A model generated the notes under the pieces. The model saw only the letters and a program-made list of their open reading frames with translations. It was not told the DNA's origin and made no database searches. A stretch of DNA of 64,000 nt. Source: Bolinopsis microptera. Taxonomy: Eukaryota > Ctenophora > Tentaculata > Lobata > Bolinopsidae. The DNA lies in NCBI RefSeq assembly GCF_026151205.1, contig NC_087074.1, positions 15,854,962-15,918,961 of the forward strand, in the 5' to 3' direction. This document shows positions 42,248-55,903 of this stretch, one piece after another (position 1 is the first letter of the stretch; every line of letters starts with the position of its first letter). The position numbers and the translations under genes are program-made.

Positions 42248-43889
42248 TCCAGTGTTCTCGGCCCACAGGTTCCTCCTATTAAAAAATTTTTAATTTTGGT
42301 AAATGTGTGCTGACTCCACCACCTATGTATTTAACCTAATATTTAGTGTATTACAGGTAGACATTGACTTAGGTAGGTATTTTTCTCTTAAGGTAGATAT
42401 TAAGAATTTGGTAAATTTCTTAATTGTATGACTATTTCCATTATTGAGACGTTTTAAATATTTGATTTAAGAGGTTTTTTTTATAGGACTGGTTCACAGT
42501 GTGAACAGATTCCAGATTTATATATTTTTTAATTGATATTTAATAAATGATTAAAAGAACCAATTTTAAGGTTGCCATAGTAAAGCCTTTAGGTCCAAAA
42601 ATATACCCATTATGCTCACTTAAAAACAACTCTAAATCAGTAGGCTGTCACTCTATTAATGCACCACACTGCTTCCCCCACTGCACTAAAAGTTATACAA
42701 TAAATTCTACAATCCTAATTTTGTATCGTGATGGAGACCGGTGTCCATACAAAACATTTACTAGGTTGCCGTTTGGTGTGAGCAATAGCGAACAGCACGC
42801 ACACTCCTTTGCCCCGTCAACCTATATCTAATCTATTTAAAGAGTGACAACCATACTACACATTGAATTAGGATTCCTTTAAATATCAAATTGATTTATT
42901 GTAAACTTGTTTACTCTGTAATAAATGGCATAAAATTGAATTTTTGTTTAACTGAATTTTTGTTTAACTGAACTTAAAATTTTCGTGAGAAGCTCTCGGG
43001 AAACTAAAGTAATGAACTTAAGTTGGATCATCTGGGAAATAAATGTAATCATAAGTCAGTAAGATACCAATTTGTTCCCCGCAAACATACCCTTCTATAC
43101 TTATCCTCTGGTAGCAATCATCAATGTACTTCTCCACCACATATTCCTCTCCTATGTCCGGCATTGTTTCACCAAGCCTTGTATTCACCAGATTTCTGGA
43201 ACCTGTGCAGTAAACCGGCTTTGCAATTCAGTCTTTCTGATCAAAAGGCCAGTCAACACGACTGTTGGTGCGCAATGTGTAGGGAACCCCTTGCAGATAT
43301 TTGAGGACAGATCGTGCTTTGTTGGTGACTAACTTGTCCAATCTTGCGGATCGGGAAAAACTGACATCTCCATAGTTTATGAGTTCACCTAACATTGCGT
43401 ACGAACTGTCACAAGCAGTAATAAATCGGTTTGTTCCTGCATTTAGCGGTCAAATAATCAAATCTGTGTGTAAGTACCGAGAGTTCCAAGAGTACTGACA
43501 TATTGAGAAACAGCTTATAATAATCAACCATAATGATTAATGTTGTAGTTGCTGAATTAACAGAGTACGTCTGATAGGGTTGCTATTCTGTGCTACACAA
43601 TGATCAACTCCTTTTTAAAGTTGAAAACTATTGTTACGTTAAAATGTCACTTATCTCATGCTGTTCTTCTCTGTAAAAACCCTCATACTTGATTATCGAT
43701 TTACACTAGTACTAGAAAGCTTTTCCAAATCTATAACCAACTATGACAATATAAGATGACCATGAAATTAAATTTCGTTACGCAATTTCGAATGGTAAAG
43801 AGAGAGTCACCCCCATTTTCCTCCTCCTGTAAATTTTTGAATCTATATTAAATAATATGTTGAACATTCCTTCCTAGCATTATAGCATT
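42248..43889. other. LINE C 3' flank and weak retroelement remnants
   Basis: After the LINE, a plus-strand snippet at about 42730-42800 reads YKTFTRLPFGVSNSEQ, similar to the LPFG motif of gypsy reverse transcriptases. From about 43445 down to 43230 the minus strand is open and reads FITACDSSYAMLGELINYG and later YLQGVPYTLRTNS, which looks protein-like but is unassigned. The rest is AT-rich and holds the promoter of the coiled-coil gene. Confidence 0.3.
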
Positions 43890-46800
43890 ATGTCAGACAC
43901 AGATTACAGTGAATACGATTCAGACGAGGAGCCACACACCCACATTGCACATGGTAATCATTATTCTACCCTAATTCCTAAACATTCCAAACATGATATA
44001 ACATGTCTGTGTTACATCATGCTACGACATATTATAAATTGGGTTGCATGTCAATTTTTTGGTTTGCAATACCACATTATTGCTAACTAACAATATTAAA
44101 TGCCACCATTTACAAGGAACAGGAAATTTCAGTTTGTTGTGCTGCTCAGTTCATTGTGCAATGTGCATACGTGCACATGTAAGACGATTACAGGAAAACA
44201 GAAAAGTCATTTAAATCAATAGCTGGAAAAAGAATTTTTACTTGAAAATATAGTATGGTTTCTGATAATTAACTATTCAGGTCAAACCAAAGATACTGGG
44301 CTTTTGTTGAACGGTGCTTTAGCAAAGGTTAAGCATTGGAAATCAAAGTATCTCAAATGTAACAAAGAAAAAGAAAAGGGTCTTAATGTTTTGAAGGATG
44401 CAAACATGTAAGTCAATTTTCATTGGCAGCATTCCCTACTTATTATTTATCATTTCTTCATTGTTAATGTCGTTCACTTACCATTTTCCCTAGACAAAGA
44501 TTGAAATTAGATTACATAAAGGATATAATCATGTAATTTTGAGAAAATTTTTTCTTGCTGACATTAACAGTACAACACTTAATATAATAAAACATTCAAA
44601 GTAGCTTTAAATGTTTTATCCTCCTCAGTTGTCAGTCCTCTGTAAAGATATACATTAATTTTTCAGGAAAGTTAAAAATTTGACTGAGATGAAGTTAGCG
44701 TACGACAAGCTCAAAGTGGATTCTGATGTTGACAAGAGAGATTGGGAGATAAGAATTACTAATGAAGCTGAACAGACCAAAAAGTACCAAGGTTTGCCTA
44801 TTGCTGGACTGTACTTTGGAACTTAATCTTGTTTCCTATGAATCTACAGTAGGTTTTTAAAAAAGCTTCCTTTTTATAATGATTATAAAACAGAAAACTC
44901 GCCTCAGTGTTACTGAAAAAGAACAAAGCGAGTTTGGAAGAGATGACCCAGAAACATCGCGAAATTGCTGAGTTGAACAAAACGAACGAGGCTAAACTTT
45001 TCCAAACTAAAATAGGTCAGCGAGGATAATAATTGAGACGATTATTCATAATATTGAACTAAGATGAATTTTAATACCAGTTAATATGCTGTTAGAATCA
45101 AAAGTGATACAGTAAATTTTGTTTAGTCAAAATTACCCGCTGTCTAGAAGCATAAGTATAATTATCACATAATCTACGACCTCACTTAATACTGTATCAG
45201 ATATTCAGATAATGGTGGAATTTATCACTAATGTCACTAAAATACCACTGTATCAGATTATGCGGGAGTAGTGAGTGGTGTAGCGAGTCTAGAGGAGCAG
45301 TTGGCTGAACTGAAGGATGAGAACAGGAACTCGAAGGAGGTAATGCAGGAACAGACCAGTAACATACAAGCCCTCTCTGGCGAAAACAGTGGTCTTCAGG
45401 TACAGCTACAGTACAATCTTAGTGTAATTATACGTACAATGCGAACGTTCGAAAGTAAATTAGTAACTAAATTTATCTTTGTAAAAAACTTAATTATGCA
45501 TGCTGCTGACCGCTTCGATTTTCAATGGTGTTTTGATCCAAATGAATAAGTTTTATTCAAATCCAAAATAAGGACAACATTTTCAGAAAGACAACGAGTT
45601 GTTGAAAGATCGCTGCAAGGAACTCTCATCTCAAGTGAACGAGTTCAGGAATATCTGTGAGAAGTTGGATAAGAAGTACGGTAACCTGGCTCAAGAACAT
45701 CTAGCTTTAAAGGTTATCATTCTTAAAAATACTTTTACAATCGAACTTGTTGTTCTTTGATAATAATGGAAATACTTCAGCACATTCTTTTACATCACGA
45801 TCCTTCCACACAAAGGCAATGACATTATCAAGTTAACATCCTTTCAGAACGATAGCAGCATGAACAGCAGCTCCCTTACAAAGTCTATAAATGTATCTAA
45901 AGAAGAAACACTACAACTAACGAAAGAGAGGGATTCTCTAGCTCTGAACTACTCTCATACAAAGTATGTTAAATGGGTACACGTACTCAAGTTCGACACG
46001 TACTCAAGTTCGACACGTACTCAAGTTCGACACGTACTCAAGTTCGACACGTACTCAAGTTCGACACGCACTCAAGTTCGACACGTACTCAAGTTCGACA
46101 CGCACTCTAGTTCGACACGTACTCAAGTTCGACACGTACTCAAGTTCGACACGTACTCAAGTTCGACACGTACTCTGTCGAACTAAAGTGCGCTACCTGG
46201 ACTCTAGTTCGACACGTACTAAAGTTCGACAAGATAATTTCGACGAATATTATATCTAGATTGTAGACTGTAGGGCACGATATAATCATATTGATCGACC
46301 ACAAACATACAACATTTGATATAATCACATATAACTAGGAAGTAGGAACCGAGTATAATCATCAGAAATAAGTAAAAAAACTTAGAAATCTGTAGCCCCA
46401 TTCTTTAAATCACTAATAATCACATAACACATAATTCGTTCTTTTTACTCGACGGAAGATATTGGCTATGATAACACAACGTGGTTGGGTCTATATATTA
46501 ATACTGTGTGAAATATCCCGTTTTAAAAGCCATTTCCACCAGAGAAGCATTAGTAGACACCCAGAAGAAGTTGGAGGAGCTACACGAGCTTTACAAGAAG
46601 GAGAAGAGTGAAGCGGATGAGAACTCAGTCCTCCTCAAGCAAGCAGAAATGAGCATCCAGCACCTCAAGGTTATTGTACACTTTCTATCAGGCTCAACTG
46701 TTACTGAGAGTGGGTTGACTCAGTGAAATGTATCAATTATTAATTAAAAATACCTAATTAAGATTAACAGCGGAGTGATACTGATAGCTAACCAGAATTT

Positions 46801-49800
46801 AAATTGGCTTTACTACAGGAGCTTTACACAGAGAAGGAAAGTCAGCTGAAGAAGCAGACAACTGAGCTAGAGTCTCAAGTGTGTGCTCTGAAGAAAGACG
46901 TTGAAAATACACGCGCTTTACTTCACGAGGCCCAGGTTAGTTACTTTTATATTCATTATTTACTTAATTTTAATACAAACCTATCTATTTATTAACTTGT
47001 TTGAGTCTTCAGAGTGTTCAGACTTATCGACTCATGATAATTTATAAGAATTTGTGGATAACTCTGTTAAATGTTTGTTCTTTTAAAATTTTCCAGTTCT
47101 CAGTAGGTCTATTATCAGTTTATGTTGAAAATTGTTAATTTACTGGTTGCAACATTTTCAGTGTTTAATGTAAGTTTGATAGTGGATTATGTAAAAGTAA
47201 TTATGCCCCAATTAGGTCCCATTTAGGCCCCCAATCCCCACATTACAGGATAATATGTCGGGTTTAAATCCTTTGTTTGATAATGTATAGTCAGATCTTA
47301 TAATGCAGGCACTTCCGTGTTTCCATAGCTACCAGTGTACGTTACCATGGATACCGCTGTAGTAATTACCCTGTAATGACCCTAGTTAAACGATTAAACT
47401 GTACTCATACAATGTAGTATACAGTGTAAACCTTGTATATTCCTCCTCTCTCCTAATTTTATAAGCTCTAAATGACAAGCAATACAAGTTTGAAGCAACT
47501 ACGCTTCTTCTTCTTCTCAAATATGTTAACACATTTTTACATAATATGCCCTCATAATCAATCTCTCATATTTTCAATCATTAAGTTCATATTCAGTTCA
47601 CATTCACTCACTCACAATATCAGAGTCACTCAAAATCACTGGAAGAAACCATCACGTGTGAAGGAAAAGATGCTGAGATGTTAGCAAATCTGAAGGAGAC
47701 TGAGAAAGAGAAACTGTTGATAGAGATACGAAAATTCATATTTCAAAATACAGGTAACCGGTTTTAACGAGAGTTTAGTGATCCTACTCTTACTTTTTAG
47801 CAAGAAAAATGAGTCAATAAAACAAATTCTTATCTTCTACTGTTGATAGTAGTTTAAAGCTGATGCTTGTACTAAATATTTGTGGCTCAGGGTTAAAAGA
47901 TCAGGTGTGCAAGTTAAAGAAGATGAATGAGAATATGGAACAGAACTACTCAATACACATCAGAAAAGCTAATGAGCAGGTCGCAATTAACAGACAGTTT
48001 CAGTTTTGTTATCATTGTTAATCCCCTTTACCTGGATATTGGTTCTTTCTTCTTTTTGTTCCACTGAATTTATTAACAAATCACAATTGTATGCTTATAT
48101 ATGTTATGGCACATATATATATGATATATTATATAGATCAGTGAATAAAACATTTTCAGGTAGAAGGACTGAGTAAGCAGCTCAGTGAACAGTCTCACCA
48201 TCTCTCTGTTGTTGAAACTGAGCGTGAGAGATTACAGGTAAAGTGTAACAAAGCCAAACGTCTGTCAAGTCAGACTGACACAACCATACTCAAGCTCAAC
48301 GAACAAGTCGCCTTAACAAGGTGAGACGAGTATATAACACTTGGTGAGGGGGGGGGGGGGGGGGGGGGTGGGTGAGGGGGGGGGGGGGGGGCTAGGTGGT
48401 TGTTATCTCTCTTTTCTTAAATTATACACCTCATGATTCATGAACTACCTATATTATTGAAGGTACCAGCTTAACTTTACTCTCAGTTATCATGTTATAA
48501 TCTCAGGGAGCAGAAGTCCACTTTACAAGACAAGCTGAACAAGTCACTAAATGAGTATCAGGATGTGGAGGGGAGAGTGAACTTGGTAAATGAGACATTG
48601 GATACTGAGAAGGTACGTTAACTAAATAATAGAGAAATCTTCTCAACTTCAACTGCTGCCAGCGCTAAAAAATACGGCAACATTGCGTTACTGATGGCCC
48701 AGCCTATATATTTGGTGATATTTGCCAGAAAATGTTTTTATTTCTAAATTTCAGGGTAATTGGGGACTGAAAGAGCAGGAAATGACTAAGGAGATAGAAA
48801 ACTTCAAATTGGAAGTTTCAAATCTCGAGGTAAACATTCAGTTTCTATCAATATTATCGCTTTGATTTATAATTTTAAGGGATTTGATGTATTTGTTCGC
48901 GAAAGTCACTTATATAAAATACCGCTGCACTCAGGACCAAATCAACGAGATCGATAAAAATAAAGAAGCACTCTCACAAGAGAATTTAAGTCTAAAACTT
49001 CAATATCAAGAAGAAAGGGAGGCTCTCAAGACCAATTTTGCGAACCTCACTGAGTGTAATAGAGGTAAAATCTCACTAATTCTGTATTTTGCAATAATTT
49101 TACTTCACCAACGTCTAGGTGGGTGCTCGCACAACCTGACTACATTCTTCCGGTCTCAATTTTGTCTCACGAAGTTTGGCCCCCGATTTTAGTAAACCTA
49201 ATCATAGTGTTCCTTCTTGGCCCTAGCGTGACCCTAGATTATTAATTAATTACCATTTCAGAACTGGAATATAGAGTGTTCGAGTTAGGGAAGTCTCGCG
49301 AAGAGATGGAGAACCGTTATGGTGCTCAGTTGGATACCTGCCAGAAAAAGGTTGGTAGTTGTTGGATGTTGGCTGCTAGAATGTCTGGCGTAGTTCAGAA
49401 ATACTCCTTCATAAAATACGGAGTCAATAATTACCAACACTCGTGAGAGCTAGGTATCATAAATTGTTATCACTCGAGCCATCGGCACGTGTAGAAACAT
49501 TTCCAATACCTCGTTCTTATTTGTGCAGTTATCGCACAGTTTTCTCTTAATCTAAACAGATTTTCATACAAATTACCGTGCCAAAAGCAAGGCGCTTTCT
49601 CCAAAATCGCTGATAATTGGATATTTGGTTCTCAATTTATCAAATTGCTTGATAAATAACTGCACCTGTCAAATTTACCATACGATTTTACTAATTGCAA
49701 TTACAAAACAATTTGACGGATAAAAAAATATTTTCCGAACAACTTTTATTATGCATATGAAATAGGCAATGTTCAGTTTTATCTGGAGAAATATGAACAT

Positions 49801-50222
49801 AGCAAACTGCTGAACATTATAATAGAGTCCTGTGACGCCGAAATGGAGAATCATTACGAGAAATTATCGTCAATCGTGTTATTTCTTATTGCATTTAATT
49901 GAACAATTATAGTCTAATATGCAACTATTTGAGGTTCAGGTTTTAAAGTCAAACTCAATGAAATGCTTGTATTTGCTTTGACCCAAGTCTCTATTATATA
50001 TATATTGCAGTATAACAACAATACCCAAACTATATTGTTAAACTTATGAACTTTAACGCAGATTCAGCTGCTGAACAACAAGGTAAACGATAAAACCAAT
50101 GAGCTGGAGACGGTACAGACACAAAACAACGCACTCTTGATACAAGCTGAGAGACTGAAAGTGGATTCTGAACACAACAAAAGTACTATAACTCGACTGA
50201 GTGAGGAGGCTGACGCTTATAG
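43890..50222 (+). CDS. Large coiled-coil protein, 17 exons seen, 3' end not found
   Basis: Exons: 43890-43953, 44281-44407, 44667-44791, 44908-45015, 45257-45399, 45587-45712, 45848-45963, 46543-46669, 46819-46935, 47624-47753, 47891-47979, 48160-48320, 48507-48612, 48755-48829, 48935-49064, 49262-49350 and 50062-50222. Phases agree at every junction and give at least 664 residues. The start MSDTDYSEYDSDEE is acidic. Almost everything after residue 30 is Lys/Glu/Gln/Leu-rich heptad-like sequence (LEEQLAELKDENRNSKEVMQ; LEELHELYKKEKSEADENS). No head or catalytic domain is visible. Proteins of this type are often centrosomal, ciliary or cytoskeletal scaffolds, but I cannot name this one. The last exon ends in phase 2 and a continuation is required; it was not found before the foldback DNA at 50.25 kb. 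Confidence 0.85.
45979..46190 (+). repeat. 17-base minisatellite in an intron of the coiled-coil gene
   Basis: About eleven copies of cacgtactcaagttcga, with a few variant copies continuing to about 46235. It starts some 15 bases after the exon ending at 45963. Unlike the FIG4 arrays, the unit does not copy the exon junction. Confidence 0.9.
48343..48392 (+). repeat. Poly-G runs
   Basis: Two long G runs separated by tgggtga, shortly after the donor of the exon ending at 48320 in the coiled-coil gene. Confidence 0.85.
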
Positions 50223-50255
50223 GTAGGATCCTGATGTTATTCTATTTGGGCTCTT

Positions 50256-50994
50256 TTAAGGGGGCAGGGGGGGGGGGGGGGGGGGGGGTCTTCATGGAAA
50301 TTTTCTCAAAATCGACTTTTTAGAACTGTTTCTAATAGAGGGGAGTAATATCTATCAGATGCTTTTGATCCCGTGGAAAAATATCGTTCCTAGTCGAAAT
50401 TATTGCTGGTCAAAGGTCAGTGCGTGTGTGTAATTGTATTGCGCAAGCGATTTTTGATCGCGTGCCCTGAAAATCGAGTTTAAAAATCTATCTTCTCCTA
50501 CATTTTTTGAACAATCACCCTGAAACTTTCAAGATATATGTTCTAGGGATCATTTAGAAGAGATGAGCCGAGCAGAATTTTGAGATAGGCCTTTAAAATT
50601 TTTTATTCGATTTTGAAAATCATGGACGTCGAAAAATCATCAAAAAACGAGGTCCAAGATTTTCAAAATCAAATTAAAAATTTTTAAAGGCCTATCTCAA
50701 AATTCTGCCCGACTCATCTCTTCTAAATTATCCCTAGAACGTATCCTGAAAGTATCAGGGTGATTGCTCAAAAAATGTAGGAGAAGATAGATGTTTAGGG
50801 CACGCGATCGAAAATCGCTTGCGCAATACAATTACACACACGCGCTGACCTTTGACCGGCAATAATTTCGGCTAGGAACGATATTTTTCCACGGGATCAA
50901 AAGCATCTGATAGATATTACTCCCCTCTATTAGAAACAACTAAAAAATCGATTTTGAGAAAATTTCCATGAAGACCCCGCTGCCCCCTTAAGAG
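50256..50994. mobile_element. Large palindromic foldback element
   Basis: Two arms of about 360 bases in inverted orientation meet near 50635. Outer ends read ttaagggggcag on both strands; shared blocks include tcttcatggaaattttctc, taatatctatcagatgc and cttctcctacattttttga. The left arm carries a G run (about 50264-50288) where the right arm has only a few bases. One more diverged arm is at 9548-9960. There is no coding capacity. Confidence 0.9.
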
Positions 50995-51002
50995 GCCAAC
51001 CT

Positions 51003-51165
51003 TTACCCACTATTACCCACTATTACCCACTATTACCACTATTACCCACTATTACCCACTATTACCCACTATTACCCACTATTACCACTATTACCCACTA
51101 TTACCCACTATTACCCACTATTACCCACTATTACCCACTGTTACCCACTATTACCCACTATTACA
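51003..51165. repeat. 10-base tandem repeat (ttacccacta)n
   Basis: About 16 copies, some shortened by one base, directly after the right end of the foldback element. Confidence 0.95.
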
Positions 51166-52538
51166 ATTGTTGTGAGCAAAACGACTGATAAAGCAGAATC
51201 TAAGGGTCGCACCCTTCCCTGGATCATAGCCGGGGCCGCAGATTAGTGTACTCTCCATGTGAAGATATTATCGCGCAGATCATAATTCATATCAGTACAC
51301 TAATAACATCACTGTTGTGTGCCTCTTATCCTTTCCAGCGTTGAATATCACTGTTGTTATCATTCCTTTATAACGCTGATTGCTCGCCGCTAAATTGTTA
51401 ACTGATCATTATCAGCATCGTTTCATGAACTCATTAGTTTTAACAATATAATAAATTATTTTCTGCACATCATAAATAGACCGATAATACTGATGACGAA
51501 TAATTATTAAGCTATAAATCAAGTATTATCAAATAAAGGGAATGAGGAACCTTCTGATCTAAGGTGTTCTGTAGTAAACTCAGTTTTGCAGTATAATTAA
51601 TCTACCCATCAACCAAAGTACGTTTAAAAACCAATGATGATATAATCTTGAAATAGAGCCAAATAATTTCTTTTCAACAGTTAAAAGTTGTGTGCCTTCT
51701 ACTGTTTGCTTTAGTCAACTATTGGATCTCACTAACAGATCCCTCACTTGAAGTATTTATTAAGTAGACTTCCTGTCCATGAAACTGAGTCTAAAAACAG
51801 AGACACTTAGTCGTTCATTAAATATTAACTTATATATTACTAGTCATGCAATCCCAAATAATAGATCATGTTTTGTTTGAGTAGGCCTCTTTACCATTTC
51901 CCTGCCAATAACGTTCCTGGCATAGATGCAGATTTCGTTTTGAGGTGAACTTTTAAGTTCCCGAGAAATCTTCTTAAGTTTGCTTTTTTTTCTCCTCGGG
52001 CACATTCGTAACCTACGGGCCAGGTAAACCTAAACTACATATTGACTGTTATGTAAGTATGTGTTGAGGAGCCAAATCATCTGAAAAGCCCTAAACCTAT
52101 ATTTTGCTCAGGCACGTAGCCAGGATTTTTCTTTGGGGGGGGGGGGGGGGCTGTCGGCGAGCGAAGCTGCAAGCTGTGGCAGGGGTCTGGGGGCGCAGCC
52201 CCCAGCGGGGTCCAGAGGTGTTTTAGACTAAATTGAAAGTTTAATGAATTTACAAAAATGTATGGTTTGGCATAATCATTGCCTACAATCCTGACCTGAG
52301 TAATTTCCCCCTTTGAGACTTTATTTTGGGTTGAAAATTGAGTTTATCGAGAGGAAGTGAAAAATCTCTGGTTCAAATTTGGATTTGAAGCCATGTTTAA
52401 TTTTTTCTGTTGAGGTCAATTTTTTGCGCAGAAAGCGCTCGATTTTAGGGGAAAAAATTTAAGTTTGCTTTTAATTTTTAAGTTCCTGTCGGCACCTGAA
52501 ATCGACGAAATCTGCAGGGGTGGTTCCTGGTTTAGATC
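51166..52538. other. Non-coding DNA with a dispersed repeat at 52113-52230
   Basis: At 52113 the phrase caggcacgtagccaggattt leads into a G run (52136-52150) and a palindromic GC-rich stretch (gggggcgcagcccccag). From memory, a similar phrase marks a repeat that is widespread in invertebrate genomes. No coding exon continuing the coiled-coil gene was recognised in this interval. Confidence 0.4.
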
Positions 52539-52762
52539 ATGAGTGAGGATACAATAGCGGCAAATGACGACTCTTCTATGAGGAGGGGGCAATTTCAGAC
52601 CAATCTTCTCAGACCACACAACTATAAACTATTTGATGTCACATCTCCAATGTCAGAACTTGCCCGGTACTTAGCCTCTCTTTTAGTACTAATGAGAAGG
52701 ACTAGACTGACAACAACAGTTCCACGCATACTGCCTCATCTCAGTCAGATGATAACTAACAG
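52539..52762 (+). CDS. Orphan coding exon, unrecognised (about 74 aa)
   Basis: Starts at an ATG (MSEDTIAANDDSSMRRGQFQ) and stays open to a plausible donor, CTAACAG|gttcaac, in phase 2. The middle is hydrophobic and basic (ELARYLASLLVLMRRTRL). A possible acceptor, ggtttag, precedes the ATG by three bases. It does not join in frame to the coiled-coil exon ending at 50222. No partner exon was found downstream; the exon end runs straight into a minisatellite built from the same junction. Confidence 0.4.
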
Positions 52763-53334
52763 GTTCAACAACTCTCATCTATAGTATAGACTTAATGTGT
52801 TTCTCTTCTCGTGAGGCCTCTAACAGGTTCAACAACTCTCATCTATAGTATAGACTTACTGTGTTTCTCTTCTCGTGAGGCCTCTAACAGGTTCAACAAC
52901 TCTCATCTATAGTATAGACTTAATGTGTTTCTCTTCTCGTGAGGCCTCTAACAGGTTCAACAACTCTCATCTATAGTATAGACTTACTGTGTTTCTCTTC
53001 TCGTGAGGCCTCTAACAGGTTCAACAACTCTCATCTATAGTATAGACTTACTGTGTTTCTCTTCTCGTGAGGCCTCTAACAGGTTCAACAACTCTCATCT
53101 ATAGTATAGACTTACTGTGTTTCTCTTCTCGTGAGGCCTCTAACAGGTTCAACAACTCTCATCTATAGTATAGACTTAATGTGTTTCTCTTCTCGTGAGG
53201 CCTCTAACAGGTTCAACAACTCTCATCTATAGTATAGACTTACTGTGTTTCTCTTCTCGTGAGGCCTCTAACAGGTTCAACAACTCTCATCTATAGTATA
53301 GACTTACTGTGTTTCTCTTCTCGTGAGGCCTCTA
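52756..53334 (+). repeat. 64-base minisatellite carrying the exon-end donor
   Basis: Nine copies of a 64-base unit beginning ctaacaggttcaacaactct. Each contains CTAACAG|gttcaac, identical to the end of the orphan exon at 52539-52762. Copies are nearly identical, differing mainly at one base (ttact/ttaat). Confidence 0.95.
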
Positions 53335-55522
53335 TCAAAAGAACTGATAACCTCTCACTGCCTAGCGTGATACTCATTTTGTTTACCACTTTATCTTTTT
53401 TTCTCCCCTAAAAACGCAGTAACAATAAGGCAGGAGCACTGGCATGGAATTTATTATTTTCAGTTAATGTCGAACACGGCGCGGAGGTTGAAAGTCGGAG
53501 TTTTTCTTCGTGCGATAAAGTTAGGGTCTCGCATTTCTCTCTCGTTATAATCACTTTATTCTTAGTTAAATTAACGACAATTTAGCAGGTTATTTATGGT
53601 AAGTAGCACCTTCAGCAGTTAGTTAATAGAGATCTCCAGTTAATCTAGAGCGTTTCCACGGCTGCTCCTGATCATTCTTATCTCTCATCACACTTTATCA
53701 TAGCAAACATATAGCTCAAAAGAAGAGATGTGAAAAGATAACATTGATAAAGCACTCAACTCATTAACAAACAAAACATATCATTATCATATCTGAGGAC
53801 TTTCAGATGTTTTTTATGTTATGTCACGGAAAATGTTTGACCCAAACCATAGTTGCCTCAGAAGGTAATTGTGATTGACGTCATAAAATCAAAACTAAAA
53901 CATGCTTGCTTTATAACATGATATTTATTTCCTCCGTGCGCGTGGGATTAATCTACTCGTGGTCAACCTTGGATAGGTTAGTAATTGACATTTTATTTAA
54001 CACAATGCATCACTAACCTAACCAACTCAACATGTTAATATTACTATCAAGCTACTTAATACGCTTATCTTCTTACCCGTCGTCTGTATGGTCACGAGTT
54101 TTAACTACTCGAGATCGGCTCCGGAAAGCTTTGCTTACAACGTATTATCAAAGTTACTATTTGATCCAATCCAGGATTGATATTAAACAAAATTGTGGTA
54201 ATTAAAACCATTATCAAAGTATTCAACGTAACAAAAAAAAACAAGCAGACTCCTAACGAGCGATAACTTTACTTTATAAAACGAATAGTCGCTACTTCTA
54301 ATGATTGAGCCTAAGTAATCGCAAGGATCGTTTTGTTAGATCACTAAATATCACCATGGAGAAACTTGCTATTTATAAAATCAGAATTTTTAATGATGAT
54401 CACAATTTCCAGTCATTAACAAATTTACCAGGTAATCATTACCGGTGTTCTTTCAGAATTGGTATTAATGACAGTACTTCTGACGCTTTTGCTCGGTCTT
54501 TAGGCTCGTTTCCTAGCTGTGTTTCGTTATGATCTTCACACCTGTTTGTTTGCCAGATATTATCTCCGAGTGCTGTCTACTTCTTCTAACACGTTTTATA
54601 GAGATATGATCAGCAATCATATTGTCAGTTAAACTTCCGTTCACCAACCGTGTCATACACCTCCAGTACTCAATAGTATACTAATGTTGTAATATATAAG
54701 TTCGTGTGCCAATTTCGTTTGAATTTAAACATACCTGCACCACTAACCCGGAGATTTACATATTGTTTGGTACCCTGGTACCTAACATTCTCCCTGTTCA
54801 CTTCCCATATGATGTGGTAAGGGAGAGTTTAATTGGGCACTAACATCCACTGTCAGCAGGCGCATCAACTAATTTTACTCAATTTGCCAACTCTCACTTT
54901 CACTACTCTTCTTCTTCCCACGCCATACAAAACTGATTTTTATACGTTCTAATCTTGTGCTTCGGATTAACCAGAATTCATATTCTTTGACTCTATTTCT
55001 TTTGTAATGTGGGCTTTTAAAAGAATCTGTTGGCGGACAATAAGCTAGCTATTAGTTATTATCTAACGTTGCATGGTAAACCGCGCTCTTTTATCCAGTT
55101 AAGATAAGTATTAATAAACTATTGGCAGTATATCGAGTGCATAGGCAATAAAAATGCTATTGGATTTTTCTAGATGATTCGTTTTGTCTATATATTGGCT
55201 GATGCTGTCTAAGCTCTATTTATATTTTAGGACCTCATCAAATAAACCGTTAGTTCTCAAGAGCAAGTTTCCAACTCGCATTCCTTCATTAGTCTAAAAA
55301 TTCAATCTTTCTAGATGGGGCATGTGACCGTGTTTTAGAGCAACATGGGAATTGTGATTATTGAAAATCGAGCTTCTCTCTGGCATTGATGGTGTTCCCT
55401 GTTTTGTATTTGTATAAATGATTGTGAAGAAACCTCACTAATGGAAAAAAATGCGGTTTTTAATAATTTTTTATTTAATTGTTAAGATTAAGATTAAAAT
55501 TAATTATACATATGTCCCGAGC
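53335..55522. other. Non-coding, nothing recognised
   Basis: About 2.2 kb of AT-rich DNA. Open stretches are short and show no conserved motif, and no repeat family shared with the rest of the window was noticed. Confidence 0.4.
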
Positions 55523-55903
55523 TGAGGGTGGGCCAAAAGTTAATGTGCAAACGTTTGGTCTTATACCTCCGCCGTGCTTTATATTTGAGAGCTGTTACTT
55601 TGCAGATGGCATACTGCACTGTACCTTCTTGTTCGAGGATTCCGTCGCCAAAATACGAAAATTCGAATGTTATAGACCACGCCCATTCAATATTAAAACA
55701 CCTATATTGTTTTATCTGAACTTGCTGGACGCCTAATTTTTTTAGAGACGGTAGATTATTGAATGTTGCATCTGATCTGAAAAAATTATGTGAAACGGAT
55801 TTAAAATGAATGAGTTATCAAGCATTTAGTTAATCTTGTTAGTAAAATTGATTCGGTGATTATGTGACACAACACCTTAATTGGGCTACCTTCAAAATTC
55901 CCA
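55523..55903. mobile_element. Diverged half copy of the Tc1/mariner-like element
   Basis: Matches the reverse complement of about 27530-27917: gagggtgggccaaaagtt at the end, then ctccgccgtgctttatattt, agagctgttactttgca, and gacaccttaattgggct. Only one terminal repeat is present, so the copy is truncated. Confidence 0.75.

Noticed and set aside
45966-46259. Two long open frames with repeated SSSTRTQVRHVLKFD peptides
   Set aside because: They are the 17-base intronic minisatellite read in frame; the coiled-coil exons splice across it with matching phases.
43890-50222. Naming the coiled-coil gene as a specific centrosomal or CCDC protein
   Set aside because: Heptad-rich sequence gives misleading similarity and no diagnostic domain is visible.
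51003-51165. (ttacccacta)n as telomeric or centromeric DNA
   Set aside because: The 10-base unit is not a telomere repeat and the array is short, beside a foldback element and between genes.
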